Assembly: GCF_003268025.1 (NCBI RefSeq)
Contig: NZ_QLUW01000004.1
Span: 434,001-498,000 of the forward strand
Direction: 5' to 3'
From: Paenibacillus montanisoli
GTDB lineage: Bacteria; Bacillota; Bacilli; Paenibacillales; Paenibacillaceae
DNA length: 64,000 nucleotides
A program made the position numbers and the translations under genes. This document shows, piece by piece, positions 16,728 to 25,885 of this stretch (within the stretch, counting starts at the first letter, position 1; each line of letters begins with the position of its first letter). A model generated the notes under the pieces. It saw only the letters and a list, made by a program, of their open reading frames with translations, made no database searches and was not told where the DNA came from.

Positions 16728-18353
16728 ATGACCACTAAATTGCCATATGCCATCGATGATGCGCAGTGGGCTCAGCTCGTAGCGCAGGTGGGCCGCAGCT
16801 TCGATGACGTTACGATAAAGCGGGGCTTTCAATATTTTAAGCAGGACCGGGTTCATGCCGTCACGATGAGCGAGCCGGCGTTCGTGGAAGCTGCCGTCGA
16901 CGGTACGGAGCACTACGATGTAACCCTCGATCTGCTGCATATCGACAAGAGCGAATGCTCCTGTCCCGTTGCCGGCGGCTGCAAGCATATCATTGCGGTG
17001 CTGCTCTATTATGCCGCCAAGCAAGAGCGCTCCATTCCCGCCATCGTGAATGCGCGCGCCGCAGCGGCCGTCTCGGGCAGACCTAGCGCGGCAGCCGCCA
17101 AAGGCAAGGCTCTGCCCGCGCGTCCTGCTCCGTTTGAGCCGGAAGAGCTGGCCTCATCCCGCATCGAAGCGTGGCACGAACGGTTTGCCGCGACGCTCGG
17201 TACCTTCGGCCATAGTCCGCGCTTCATGCAGGAGGCCAAGGACATGCTTGCCGGCATTAATAGTTTAAAGCCGGCGCTTACGCACGTTGGGGAGCAGCTA
17301 TTCGGGCTGCATGCCTACTTGTTCACGCTCGAGAAGCTGGTGAAGCCGGCGCAGGAGGATTGGCGCCATTCTGGCCTGTTCATGGGCTATCACACCCAGC
17401 TTGCGATGGACGAGCTGCTTGCAGCCGCTTTGAACGGGCTTGCCGCTTCGCTGCCGATTGCCTCCGAACCCGCCTACTGGCCGCGCCTTAAGGAAACGCT
17501 GGCTTATTTGCGCACCCATATGCTGCGAGAGGACCGCAGCTTAAACTGCTTCACCAAGCTGTATCAAGCGTTCTGGATGCAGTGGATTCGGCCGAATTTG
17601 GACGGCGGAACGGAGCTTGTCCTAGACGAGCTGCATGAGCTGCGAACGGCTGCGGAAGCACTGGGGCAGCACCTCTCCTATTTGCCTTGGACGCTGGCGC
17701 AATGCTTGCTGCTGTTCGAGCTGAACCGCGACGAGGACGCTTGGACTCTGCTTCGCGATGCCGCCGGCAAACAATCGCTGCAGCCGCTTCAAGTCGCGCC
17801 TTTATTCGAAGCGCTTATTAAGGCTAAAGCCTGGGCCCGCCTGGTAAGCTGGCTGGAGCAGGTCGGACCTCTCCTTGGCGGCTTCCGCGGCGACGACTTG
17901 ACCTCGTACGGCGACTACTGGCAAACCGCCTTGGCTCATATCGAGGAGGCGGAGCCGCGGATGTGGACGACGCTAGCCGCCATGCTCCCCTATTCCCGCA
18001 CCCTCTATGAAGAGAATCTGCTGACCTACGGCAAATGGCAGCAATGGATGGATTACCAGCTGAGCCGCGGACAAGAGCCGTTGGAATTCAAAGTCGGCGT
18101 GCTGAAGCCGATTGAGAAGGAAGCGCCGGAGCTGCTGCTGCCGTTCTACCATCAGGCGGTCGAGCGCTATGTGCTGCTGAAGAACCGGGACAGCTATAAG
18201 GCGGCGGTGAAGCTCTTGAAACGCTTGAACAAGTTGTATGCGAGAATCAAAAAGCCCGAGCGGTGGGAGCAGTTCTTCAGTGCCTTCATCGCGCGCCACA
18301 GCCGCCTCCGGGCGCTGCAGGAAGAGCTGCGGAGAGGAGGTTTGCTGTCATGA
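16728..18353 (+). CDS. SWIM zinc finger protein, partner of the SNF2 helicase
   Basis: This 541-residue protein has a SWIM domain with C77-x-C79, C85-x-H87 in SECSCPVAGGCKHI. It is followed by an Ala/Pro-rich linker and a long, mostly helical C-terminal region of unknown fold. SWIM domains bind DNA or proteins. The ATG at 16728 is preferred over 16689 because AGGAG lies 11 nt upstream. The stop overlaps the start of the SNF2 gene as ATGA, so the two are translationally coupled. The pair matches the Bacillus subtilis ywqB-ywqA arrangement. In the SNF2 protein at 2406 both parts sit in one chain. Confidence 0.87.
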   Translation: MTTKLPYAIDDAQWAQLVAQVGRSFDDVTIKRGFQYFKQDRVHAVTMSEPAFVEAAVDGTEHYDVTLDLLHIDKSECSCPVAGGCKHIIAVLLYYAAKQERSIPAIVNARAAAAVSGRPSAAAAKGKALPARPAPFEPEELASSRIEAWHERFAATLGTFGHSPRFMQEAKDMLAGINSLKPALTHVGEQLFGLHAYLFTLEKLVKPAQEDWRHSGLFMGYHTQLAMDELLAAALNGLAASLPIASEPAYWPRLKETLAYLRTHMLREDRSLNCFTKLYQAFWMQWIRPNLDGGTELVLDELHELRTAAEALGQHLSYLPWTLAQCLLLFELNRDEDAWTLLRDAAGKQSLQPLQVAPLFEALIKAKAWARLVSWLEQVGPLLGGFRGDDLTSYGDYWQTALAHIEEAEPRMWTTLAAMLPYSRTLYEENLLTYGKWQQWMDYQLSRGQEPLEFKVGVLKPIEKEAPELLLPFYHQAVERYVLLKNRDSYKAAVKLLKRLNKLYARIKKPERWEQFFSAFIARHSRLRALQEELRRGGLLS

Positions 18354-21300
18354 GCGTGCATATGGATTCGGTAACGATTGAGGTCAGCCTCACCTCGCAC
18401 GGCGACGCGCTGATCTACGGCTCGATCCCCGGTTATCCGACAACCGCCATTCACATTAAGCACCGGTTGTTTGCCTGGCATGAACCGTCCTTCTACGGGA
18501 CGGAGCTCGACATCGAGAAGGTGCGGGATATGGAGCTGATCGTACTCCCATCGGAGCAGGTCATTCCGTTCTTCGGCGAACGCCGGCTGCTCGAGCATTT
18601 AGAATGGATCTGGGAAAATGACGCTTCCGCGCTCGTTGCGGTCGCGCCGCATCTTGCCGCGTGCTTGGAGGAGCGGAGCTTCGTGCCGAGCTTCGCAGCC
18701 TTCCGGCGCGGCAAGCTGCAGTGGACTTGGGACGAGAGCCGCCTTGGGGCGGAGGCGCTTCAGGCGCTGCGGCAATACGGGCTGCATGGCGACGGCGACG
18801 GCGGTGATTCCGATGAAGCCAACGAGGATGGCACCGCGTTCCGCAGCGGGGTGCGCGCCGCATTCTCGGCCGCCGTCTTCGCGCGCTGCTACGGCACGGA
18901 AGAATCGGCAGCGGATCTGCGCCGCGATTATCCGATGCTCTACGCGAAGGACCGCGCGGCTGCCACGGCCGGCATGGATGCGCAGGCATGGCTTATCGCG
19001 TCCGGCTGGAAGGCCGATACGGCGCCGTTCCGGCCGCTGCTGCAGCTGCTCGAGCCTGGCGAGGACGCAGGCGAGGCATGGCAGCTGACACTCGTGCTGC
19101 AGGACAAGCACGAGCCGTCGCTGCTTGCGCCGGTGCGGCTGACGAGGGACGGCGCGGCGCTCGGCTCGTGGCCGGCCTCGTGGTCGCCGCATGTGCGCGA
19201 GCGTTCGGCCGCTTGGCTGACGCAGCTGCAAGCCAGCTTGCCCGCGTCGCGGCTCGCCGGCCGCGACGATGACGTGCTAAACTGCCCGTTGACGGGCGAC
19301 GCCGCGTGGCAGTTCTTAACGGAGGGCAGCCCGCGCCTGCTCGCTTCGGGCTGGCAAGTGCTGCTTCCCGCTTGGTGGGAGGCGGCCAGCCGTAGAAAAC
19401 CTCGCCTGCAGGCAAAGGTACGCTCCGGCGCAGGGGAAAGCACGGGCGGCGGCGGTTCGCTGTTCGGGCTGGACTCGCTCATCGATTTCGACTGGCGCAT
19501 CGCGATCGGCGATACCGACCTCACCGAGGAGGAGTTTGCGGAGCTCGTCGCCCGCGGCGAGCGGCTCGTTCGCTTCCGCGGCAGCTGGGTGCCGCTCGAT
19601 CCGGTGCTCCTTGCACAAATCCGCAAAGCGATGGCGAGCTTGGACCGCGGCAGCAGCTTGTCGTTCCAAGACGTGCTGCAGCTGCACTTGCTCGGCAGCG
19701 GTGCTGAAGGCGCAGCGGATAACTCGGCGAGCGGAGATCGAGAGGCCGATCCGGACCGCATTCAGATGGAGGTGGAGCTGAATGAGCATTTGACGAAGCT
19801 CATGGCGCAGCTCACCCAGCAGACGGAGTGGCCGGCTGCCCCTGTCCCCGCTGCCTTGCAAGCGGAGCTGAGGAGCTATCAGCGGGATGGCTTCGCCTGG
19901 CTCGCGTTCCTGCGCCGGTTCGGCCTTGGCGCCTGCTTGGCGGACGACATGGGCCTCGGCAAAACCGTGCAGTTCATCACCTACCTTCTGCACGTGAAGG
20001 AGCTTGCCCAAACGGGCGGCGCTGAACCGGCGCCCTCCCTGCTCATTTGTCCTACCTCCGTGCTCGGCAACTGGCAAAAGGAGATCCGCCGGTTCGCTCC
20101 ATCCCTGCGGATCATGCTGCATTACGGCAGCAAGCGGCAGAGCGGCGGCGCTTTTGCCGCGGAAGCTCGGGAAGCGGATTTGGTGCTGACCTCTTATGCC
20201 ACCGCTGCGCTGGATCAAGAAACGATCGGCGGTTTCCATTGGTCGGCGATCTGCCTCGATGAAGCGCAGAACATCAAGAATGCCGGGACCAAGCAATCCG
20301 CCGCTGTTCGCGGTTTTCCCGCGCGGCACCGCATCGCGCTCACCGGTACGCCGATCGAGAACCGGCTGTCGGAGCTGTGGTCGATTTACGATTTTATCAA
20401 TCCGGGCTATCTGGGAAGCTCGCGTGCCTTTAACGAGCAGTTTAGCCAAGCGATCGAGAAGGCGCGGGACGAGGAGCGCACGCAGGAGCTGCAGCGGCTG
20501 GTAAAGCCCTTCATGCTGCGGCGCAAGAAGAAGGACCCTGCCATCCAGCTTGACCTGCCGGATAAGAACGAGATGAAAACCTACATTCACCTCACCGCCG
20601 AGCAAGGCGCGCTCTACGACCAGACGGTCAATCAGCTGATGGAGAAAGTGAGGACGCTGGAGGGCATCGAGCGCAAAGGCGCCATTCTGGCGGCGCTGAC
20701 CCAGCTCAAGCAGCTGTGCGATCATCCGATGCTGCTGACGAAGGAGCCATTGCCGGAACCGAACGAGGAAGGCTTGGTGGCAGCTGAGCCTTTGATCAGC
20801 CGTTCGGCCAAGCTGGAGCGTCTGCTGGCGATGGTGAAGGAGCTTCGCGAGGAAGGCGAGCGCTGTTTGATTTTCACGCAGTATATCGGCATGGGACAGA
20901 TGCTGCAGCGCGTGCTTGGGCAAGAGCTTGGCGAGCCCGTGCTCTACCTGCACGGCGGTACATCCAAGACGGCGCGCGACCGGATGATCGAGCAATTTCA
21001 ATCCCAGTCGCTGCCTGCGGATGAGCAGCCAAACGTATTCATCCTCTCGATCAAGGCCGGAGGCGTCGGGCTCAATTTGACGGCGGCGAACCATGTGTTC
21101 CATTTCGACCGCTGGTGGAATCCGGCCGTCGAAAACCAGGCAACCGACCGCGCGTACCGGATGGGGCAAACCCGTGACGTGCAGGTGCACAAATTCATCT
21201 CGCTCGGCACGCTGGAGGAACGGATCGATGAGATGCTGGAGAGTAAGCAGCAGCTCAGCGACAATGTCATTACGAGCTCCGAGGGCTGGATCACGGAGTT

Positions 21301-21358
21301 GTCGACCGAGGCGCTCAAGGATCTGTTTACGCTGCGGCGCGAGTGGATGGACGGCTAG
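18350..21358 (+). CDS. SNF2/Rad54-family helicase (split-SWIM type)
   Basis: This 1002-residue DNA-dependent ATPase has an N-terminal half (1-480) that includes a SNF2-associated region near DSLIDFDWRIAIGD and HLTKLMAQL. The motor core has ADDMGLGKT near residue 530, LDEAQNIKN near 636, ALTGTPIENRLSELWSIY, SIKAGGVGLNLTAANH and NQATDRAYRMGQTRDVQ. The frame is open from 18263, but the ATG at 18350 has GAGGAGG 9 nt upstream and overlaps the SWIM gene stop. It is YwqA-like. A strong terminator follows. Its role in DNA repair or chromosome remodelling is inferred from the family. Confidence 0.93.
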   Translation: MSVHMDSVTIEVSLTSHGDALIYGSIPGYPTTAIHIKHRLFAWHEPSFYGTELDIEKVRDMELIVLPSEQVIPFFGERRLLEHLEWIWENDASALVAVAPHLAACLEERSFVPSFAAFRRGKLQWTWDESRLGAEALQALRQYGLHGDGDGGDSDEANEDGTAFRSGVRAAFSAAVFARCYGTEESAADLRRDYPMLYAKDRAAATAGMDAQAWLIASGWKADTAPFRPLLQLLEPGEDAGEAWQLTLVLQDKHEPSLLAPVRLTRDGAALGSWPASWSPHVRERSAAWLTQLQASLPASRLAGRDDDVLNCPLTGDAAWQFLTEGSPRLLASGWQVLLPAWWEAASRRKPRLQAKVRSGAGESTGGGGSLFGLDSLIDFDWRIAIGDTDLTEEEFAELVARGERLVRFRGSWVPLDPVLLAQIRKAMASLDRGSSLSFQDVLQLHLLGSGAEGAADNSASGDREADPDRIQMEVELNEHLTKLMAQLTQQTEWPAAPVPAALQAELRSYQRDGFAWLAFLRRFGLGACLADDMGLGKTVQFITYLLHVKELAQTGGAEPAPSLLICPTSVLGNWQKEIRRFAPSLRIMLHYGSKRQSGGAFAAEAREADLVLTSYATAALDQETIGGFHWSAICLDEAQNIKNAGTKQSAAVRGFPARHRIALTGTPIENRLSELWSIYDFINPGYLGSSRAFNEQFSQAIEKARDEERTQELQRLVKPFMLRRKKKDPAIQLDLPDKNEMKTYIHLTAEQGALYDQTVNQLMEKVRTLEGIERKGAILAALTQLKQLCDHPMLLTKEPLPEPNEEGLVAAEPLISRSAKLERLLAMVKELREEGERCLIFTQYIGMGQMLQRVLGQELGEPVLYLHGGTSKTARDRMIEQFQSQSLPADEQPNVFILSIKAGGVGLNLTAANHVFHFDRWWNPAVENQATDRAYRMGQTRDVQVHKFISLGTLEERIDEMLESKQQLSDNVITSSEGWITELSTEALKDLFTLRREWMDG

Positions 21359-21366
21359 AGCGAACT

Positions 21367-21398
21367 AAAGGCGGATGGTCTTGTGGCCATCCGCCTTT
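21367..21398 (+). terminator. Terminator of the SWIM/SNF2 operon (copy 1 of a duplicated hairpin)
   Basis: AAAGGCGGATGG pairs perfectly with CCATCCGCCTTT around an 8-nt loop. A nearly identical hairpin occurs at 21840-21871, beyond the 290-bp repeat. Confidence 0.85.
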
Positions 21399-21467
21399 AG
21401 CTTTTAAGAAAGTCTGAAGGTTCATCAGGTGATGCCCAGGTTGACTGACATCAGGCTTGTTTGTCGA

Positions 21468-21755
21468 TTTCTAACGTGGAATCATCCACGTCTTGAATGA
21501 CTTCGAGAATCGAAATTGCCTCATGCTGCCGCGCAAACGCTAACGGTTGCCACGCACGCTATTTAGCCTAAAATGGCCCTTTTGAAAGGCTAACGGTTTT
21601 CAGAGACGCTATTTGGCGATTGGGGCAGCGAATTCTTCCGATTTGGGGCAAGTAACCCCTCTGGCAACCGTTAGATTTTAAGAAAGGCCATTTTTTTGCA
21701 AATAAGCACTGGAGCATCCGTTAGAATTTTCGGGCGATCTCTCATGCTGCCGCGC
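21468..21755 (+). repeat. 290-bp dispersed intergenic element, copy A
   Basis: This non-coding element matches 40824-41112 on the opposite strand at roughly 85-90% by eye over its full length. Internally, TAACGGTT occurs at 21541 and 21591 and the inverse NNCCGTTA ends at 21673 and 21723, so units recur every 50 bp and the halves are inverted. TCATGCTGCCGCGC occurs at 21521 and again at 21742 as a direct repeat. No ORF, transposase end or target duplication is evident. The remaining bases of the 21359-21947 gap hold two terminator hairpins. Confidence 0.88.
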
Positions 21756-21839
21756 TTCTCTACAATCTGAACTAATGAGCAGAAATGGCCGTTAGAGACT
21801 GCGTAGTTGCAAACAAGACTCCGAAACCAGAGGTTTTTC

Positions 21840-21871
21840 AAAGGCGGATGGTCCTGTGGCCATCCGCCTTT
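21840..21871 (+). terminator. Second copy of the SNF2-operon terminator hairpin
   Basis: AAAGGCGGATGG and CCATCCGCCTTT form the same 12-bp stem as at 21367, with a one-base loop difference. No gene reads into it from the left, so it looks like a duplication that flanks the repeat. Confidence 0.75.
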
Positions 21872-21947
21872 TAACTTCGAACGAAAGCCGGCGGAACCGC
21901 GTATAGTGGCATGAGGATATTAACCTAAGCTTAGAGAGGACAACCGC

Positions 21948-23057
21948 ATGTCAAACGATATTATCATAGCCGCTGTCGGCGACCTCTTGATAAAGCCCAT
22001 GTTGGTTCGATTAATGAGCACCACTGACAACCCAAAGGACTCTGCGGACAACAAAAGTGAACTTTACGCTTTCGAGCAGGCGTTTGAGCCGGTTGCCCCC
22101 TATCTGAAGGATGCGCATTTGACGATAGGCAATCTTGAGACAACCTTCGCCGGGGGATCCGATGACGACTTCAAGAAGACGAAGCGAAATCCGAAGAATC
22201 GGTATCCGATCTTAAATTGTCCGGATGCCTTCGCTCCCGCTTTGAAGAAGGTCGGCTTCGATGTCATCAATACGGCAAACAACCATTGCATGGATTACGG
22301 CATTCATGGTCTCAGACGGACGCTTGAAGTGCTCGATCATAACGGGATCGCTCATGTCGGAACGTACCGGACCAAGAAAGAATCACGATCGCTCTATGTT
22401 CGGGAGGTCGGGGGAATTCGGATCGGCATTGTATCGTATACGAGAGGTACGAACAGTATTCCGGTTCCCGCAGGACAGCCTGCCGGGGTCAAGAAGATTG
22501 TCCGCGCAAGTATAAGGAAGGATCTGGAACGTATGCGGGCGGTAACGGACTTCATTATCGTTTGCATGCATTTCGGCATTGAATATCACCGAAGTCCGGC
22601 CGTTCACCAAAAGGAATGGGCCCGATTCTTGTTTCGTCAGGGAGCCGATGTGGTTCTTGGCTCGCATCCGCATGTTCTTCAGCCGGCCGAGAGCCGCATG
22701 GTAACGGATATCGGCGGCCGGAGGAGAAAACGGTTCGCCATCTACTCGCTGGGCAATTTTATTTCCTCCCGGCTGCACGGCAATGATGACGCCATAACAG
22801 GCATGATCCTTCGTATCAAGCTTCGAAAAACATCCGGCGGAACCGTTAGCCTCTCAGGCATTGAGTACGTACCGACATGGGTGTGCATCTCGAAGAATAG
22901 TAAGCTGTCAAGGTGTCGGATTGTGCCGATCCAGCGAGCGCTTGAACAGCCCCAGAGCCTATTTGCCGGGCAGTTGGAACGGATGAAGCGCGCCTATCGC
23001 AGAACGCTTCGCATGTATGAAGACGACTTGCCGCTGCTGGGTGAAACGCCGCCTTGA
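21948..23057 (+). CDS. CapA/PgsA-family protein, no signal peptide
   Basis: This 369-residue protein belongs to the CapA family, a metallophosphatase-like fold linked to poly-gamma-glutamate and capsule production. Motifs are IIAAVGDLLIKP, LTIGNLETTF, VINTANNHCMDYG, FIIVCMHFGIEYH, VVLGSHPHVLQP and AIYSLGNFISS. Most CapA proteins are membrane anchored, but here the first residues (MSNDIIIAAVGD) go straight into the fold, so it is probably cytoplasmic. AGAGAGG precedes the ATG. No capBC genes are adjacent, so a role in polyglutamate is not supported by context. Confidence 0.87.
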   Translation: MSNDIIIAAVGDLLIKPMLVRLMSTTDNPKDSADNKSELYAFEQAFEPVAPYLKDAHLTIGNLETTFAGGSDDDFKKTKRNPKNRYPILNCPDAFAPALKKVGFDVINTANNHCMDYGIHGLRRTLEVLDHNGIAHVGTYRTKKESRSLYVREVGGIRIGIVSYTRGTNSIPVPAGQPAGVKKIVRASIRKDLERMRAVTDFIIVCMHFGIEYHRSPAVHQKEWARFLFRQGADVVLGSHPHVLQPAESRMVTDIGGRRRKRFAIYSLGNFISSRLHGNDDAITGMILRIKLRKTSGGTVSLSGIEYVPTWVCISKNSKLSRCRIVPIQRALEQPQSLFAGQLERMKRAYRRTLRMYEDDLPLLGETPP

Positions 23058-23075
23058 CTTCATTAAGACAGACGT

Positions 23076-23555
23076 CTACTCCACCTTCACCGTGAAAAAG
23101 AAATCGGCCTGCCCCTGATCCAGGAACCATTCGCAATAAATACGGTAGGTGTACACCCCTTTCGCGGTCGGCACATAGTAGGCGTCCCCGCTGAAACCTT
23201 TGCTGGTATTGATTAAAGTAAGCTCTTTGATCCTCTCCGGCGCAGTCGGCTGAATCAGCGAACCGCCTTTCACGGAGACCGGTTCCGGCTCGGGTATAGC
23301 CGCCGCATCTACGCTCGTGCAAGTGTTCGTCTCACCGGAGCCGGGCTGGCACCATGTATATGAGCCCCGTTTCACAACCATGTCCTTCCCATCGATGGCA
23401 ACCTTCGGGATCGGCGGCTTCTCGGCCTTGATCCACTGCGAATAGATGGTCGGCCGCTCCTGCTCCCCTGCCGATTCACGGCCGCCGCCTGCAAGATAGC
23501 CGGCATAAAATGCGCAAGCGAGCGCGATAATCCCGATCAGCGCCATTTTTTTCAT
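23076..23555 (-). CDS. Exported or membrane-anchored hypothetical protein
   Basis: The product has 159 residues. The N-terminus KKMALIGIIALACAFYAGYL is one hydrophobic helix, either a signal anchor or a signal peptide without a lipobox. The outside part contains a Cys pair in YTWCQPGSGETNTC and another Cys in YRIYCEWF, and ends in beta-rich ADFFFTVKVE. It overlaps nothing and is convergent with the CapA gene. I do not recognise a family. Confidence 0.7.
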   Translation of the reverse strand: MKKMALIGIIALACAFYAGYLAGGGRESAGEQERPTIYSQWIKAEKPPIPKVAIDGKDMVVKRGSYTWCQPGSGETNTCTSVDAAAIPEPEPVSVKGGSLIQPTAPERIKELTLINTSKGFSGDAYYVPTAKGVYTYRIYCEWFLDQGQADFFFTVKVE

Positions 23556-23677
23556 GGAGAACGCCCCCTTTAGACTTCCAGACGGGGGAGTACATGGAAA
23601 GGTTGCGATGACGGAATATCAGGCTCATAGTCATAGCTCCCCCTAGTCTGTATTGCAACGAAGAATAGAGTGAATAT

Positions 23678-23770
23678 GTAAAGTAGGGGACTGGTTTCCC
23701 AGTCCCCCCCTTATCAAACCGTACGCGCGGTTTTCCCGCACACCGACAGAGCGGCTGGCTGCCGCCTTCA
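23678..23770 (-). mobile_element. Group II intron 3'-end remnant (domains V and VI)
   Basis: On the minus strand the sequence GTGTGCGGGAAAACCGCGC leading into GTACGGTTTGA is a domain-V hairpin with a GNRA-type tetraloop. It is followed by a GGGGACTGG/CCAGTCCCC domain-VI-like hairpin and the typical end CTACTTTAC at 23678. The 5' side of domain V reads CTGTCGG where intact introns have GAGCCG, so the catalytic triad is damaged. No reverse transcriptase ORF or 5' intron end is nearby. This is a fossil, flanked by featureless sequence in the 23556-23824 gap. Confidence 0.78.
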
Positions 23771-23824
23771 TATCCTTGATTCGTCCTAGGCCAAGCCCTT
23801 GCTTCGCTGCTTAACTCATGTAGA

Positions 23825-25885
23825 TTATTGAACACCGTCAAAATACACTCTATACGCATCCGAGCCGCTCTGCGTCTGCAGCCTGTTCCATCCCGCGGCA
23901 TCTGTGATTCCCGCTTGGAAGGTCATCTCGTACTTCTTGTCGGATTTCAGGCTGCCACTCAGCTTCAAGACGACCTCAGTGACGATTTTGCCGGTATCGT
24001 TCAATCCGTCGGATTCGATTCCGATGACGGTTCCGTCTGTCTCACGAATAACGAAAGCCGCTTTGCTGACATTTTTCACAGGCTCGCTAAACAGCACCTT
24101 CACGGTTGTGCTGCTTAGCGGAATGGCTTTCGTGACGTATGGAATCCGATTTTCCAAATCCGTACCGGCGAACGTCGCTTGATTCGCATGATCTGCGGTA
24201 TTCAGCGTCGCAACGCCGGTAACGGCTGCGACATACACATGTCCGGGACGGAACAATGCCGGATTGCTGTCACTGTTGCGGAACTGGACAGTAACCGCCT
24301 TATCGGTTCCAGGCTTGCGCAGCTCGAATGCCGACCAACCGGTCATTGACACGGCAGCCCCGTTATCGGTCACGATTGTCACTTTCAAATTGTTCACGTC
24401 CGAATCGGTAATAGCACGGGTAAACGATATTGCCAGCGTATTTTCATTAATGGCAGCGATGTTCTCCAATTGGACCGGAACGACTGGATTCGCTACGCCG
24501 CCGAACTGCCAATTCCTTGACGGATCCATTACATTGCCCGCCAAATCGGAAATGCCGGCAATATCCAAGCTGTACACCGTTGCGTCTTTCTGCGGCGATG
24601 TCGTCAAGGTCACGGTACGGCTGTCATCCGCAAGCGCCGCTTTCGTAACCGATAATCCTTTGTCGATCGCATAGCGGCCTGTATTAACGGCTTGATCCCG
24701 ATTAACCTTCTCGCTGAATACTACGGTGACCGAAGCGTCCGCGTTCACTTTCACCGAAGTAACGGCTGGCTTCTTGACATCGTTGCTGCCGATAAACGTA
24801 AATTCTTTCTGATTCATCACATTGCTCGCCAAATCCTTCACGCCGCTGATCGTGAGCCGGTATGATTTGCCGTCCTCCTGCTGCGACGTCGTCAGCGTCA
24901 CATTCCGTTTGTCCGATGACAGTTGAAGATCCATGACCTTCAAACCGTTATTAAGGCCATAGTTGGCTATATTCGTGGCGGTTCTCGAATCCACTTGTTC
25001 CGAGAACGTGATCACGATGGTCCGCGGGGGCAGGGTGACGAGCGAATCTACTGTCGGCTTCGTCGTATCGCCAGGCAGAGCGGTATATTGATGCGCGATG
25101 CCATCCACGTATAAATAATGGGTCCGATTGCCGACTTGGCGTTCGGTAAAGACCGATACGCTCCATCCATCGGAGCTCAAGACTGCACGCTCAATATCCA
25201 CTCGATTGCCGTAGACATCTTGGAGCGCGAACCTGTCTTTGTCCGCGGATGTTGCCTTCGTGCTCAACGTCACAATTAAGAAATTGTTTTCGATCGGCAC
25301 GACCGAAGAAACATTCAGCGCATCCATTTGCGAATCCGCATAGATAGCGTAAACAGCTTTCACCAGAAGGCCGCGTGTCGCATATTCGGTGTAGTCGTTT
25401 TGCTCCGGAATCCACTTGTTTTTCAATGCGATACCGACGGATTCTCTCGCCCACTCGGATACTTTCCCATAAACCTTGCTTGCTCCATTGCCGGATCCGT
25501 TGGCCCGAACGAGAATGACCGCCAGCTGCTCCACCGTAACCTTCAAGGTTGGAGCGAAGATGCGGTTAGCGACTCCTTTCATAAGCCCGTAATCGGTAAC
25601 CGCTTCAATCTCGCCATATGACCATCGCGACTTCAGCACATCGTTGTAGCTCGGCGAACCAGACGTCTTCGACATCTCTAATAACCGGAACAGCACAGCC
25701 GCGAACTGCTCTCTGGTCATCGACTCGTACAGACGGGACGTTCCGTCTTCGAAACCGGTGAAGATTCCTTCGTCCTTCAATACTTCGAACTTCTGTTCCG
25801 TCGTCAGCTCAGCCGCTCCCGCTGCGGGGATCAGCACACCAAAGAATAAAACAAGGGCAAGCAGGGTGAAAACAATTCTTTTCAT
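23825..25885 (-). CDS. Cell-surface protein with S-layer homology and Ig-like repeats
   Basis: This 686-residue secreted protein begins with a signal peptide (MKRIVFTLLALVLFFGVLI, cut after GAAEL). Residues about 30-190 contain S-layer-homology-like segments (MTREQFAAVLFRLLEM, VTVEQLAVILVRANG, ATRGLLVKAVYAIY) that bind cell-wall polymer. The rest is repeated Ig-like Big_5-type domains with the recurring pattern TIVITFSEQV / SVTVVFSEKV / TVKVLFSEPV and ISGVKDLASNVM / IAGISDLAGNVM. It is probably an adhesive or structural surface protein. It is monocistronic. Confidence 0.87.
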   Translation of the reverse strand: MKRIVFTLLALVLFFGVLIPAAGAAELTTEQKFEVLKDEGIFTGFEDGTSRLYESMTREQFAAVLFRLLEMSKTSGSPSYNDVLKSRWSYGEIEAVTDYGLMKGVANRIFAPTLKVTVEQLAVILVRANGSGNGASKVYGKVSEWARESVGIALKNKWIPEQNDYTEYATRGLLVKAVYAIYADSQMDALNVSSVVPIENNFLIVTLSTKATSADKDRFALQDVYGNRVDIERAVLSSDGWSVSVFTERQVGNRTHYLYVDGIAHQYTALPGDTTKPTVDSLVTLPPRTIVITFSEQVDSRTATNIANYGLNNGLKVMDLQLSSDKRNVTLTTSQQEDGKSYRLTISGVKDLASNVMNQKEFTFIGSNDVKKPAVTSVKVNADASVTVVFSEKVNRDQAVNTGRYAIDKGLSVTKAALADDSRTVTLTTSPQKDATVYSLDIAGISDLAGNVMDPSRNWQFGGVANPVVPVQLENIAAINENTLAISFTRAITDSDVNNLKVTIVTDNGAAVSMTGWSAFELRKPGTDKAVTVQFRNSDSNPALFRPGHVYVAAVTGVATLNTADHANQATFAGTDLENRIPYVTKAIPLSSTTVKVLFSEPVKNVSKAAFVIRETDGTVIGIESDGLNDTGKIVTEVVLKLSGSLKSDKKYEMTFQAGITDAAGWNRLQTQSGSDAYRVYFDGVQ

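Noticed and set aside
18263-18349. Longer start for the second SNF2 protein
   Set aside because: The extra residues are a shadow of the SWIM gene; the ATG at 18350 has GAGGAGG and an ATGA overlap.
19316-21190. 624-codon minus-strand frame opposite the second SNF2 gene
   Set aside because: It is fully antisense to a well-supported gene, and its Arg/His/Leu-rich composition is typical of a shadow frame in GC-rich DNA.
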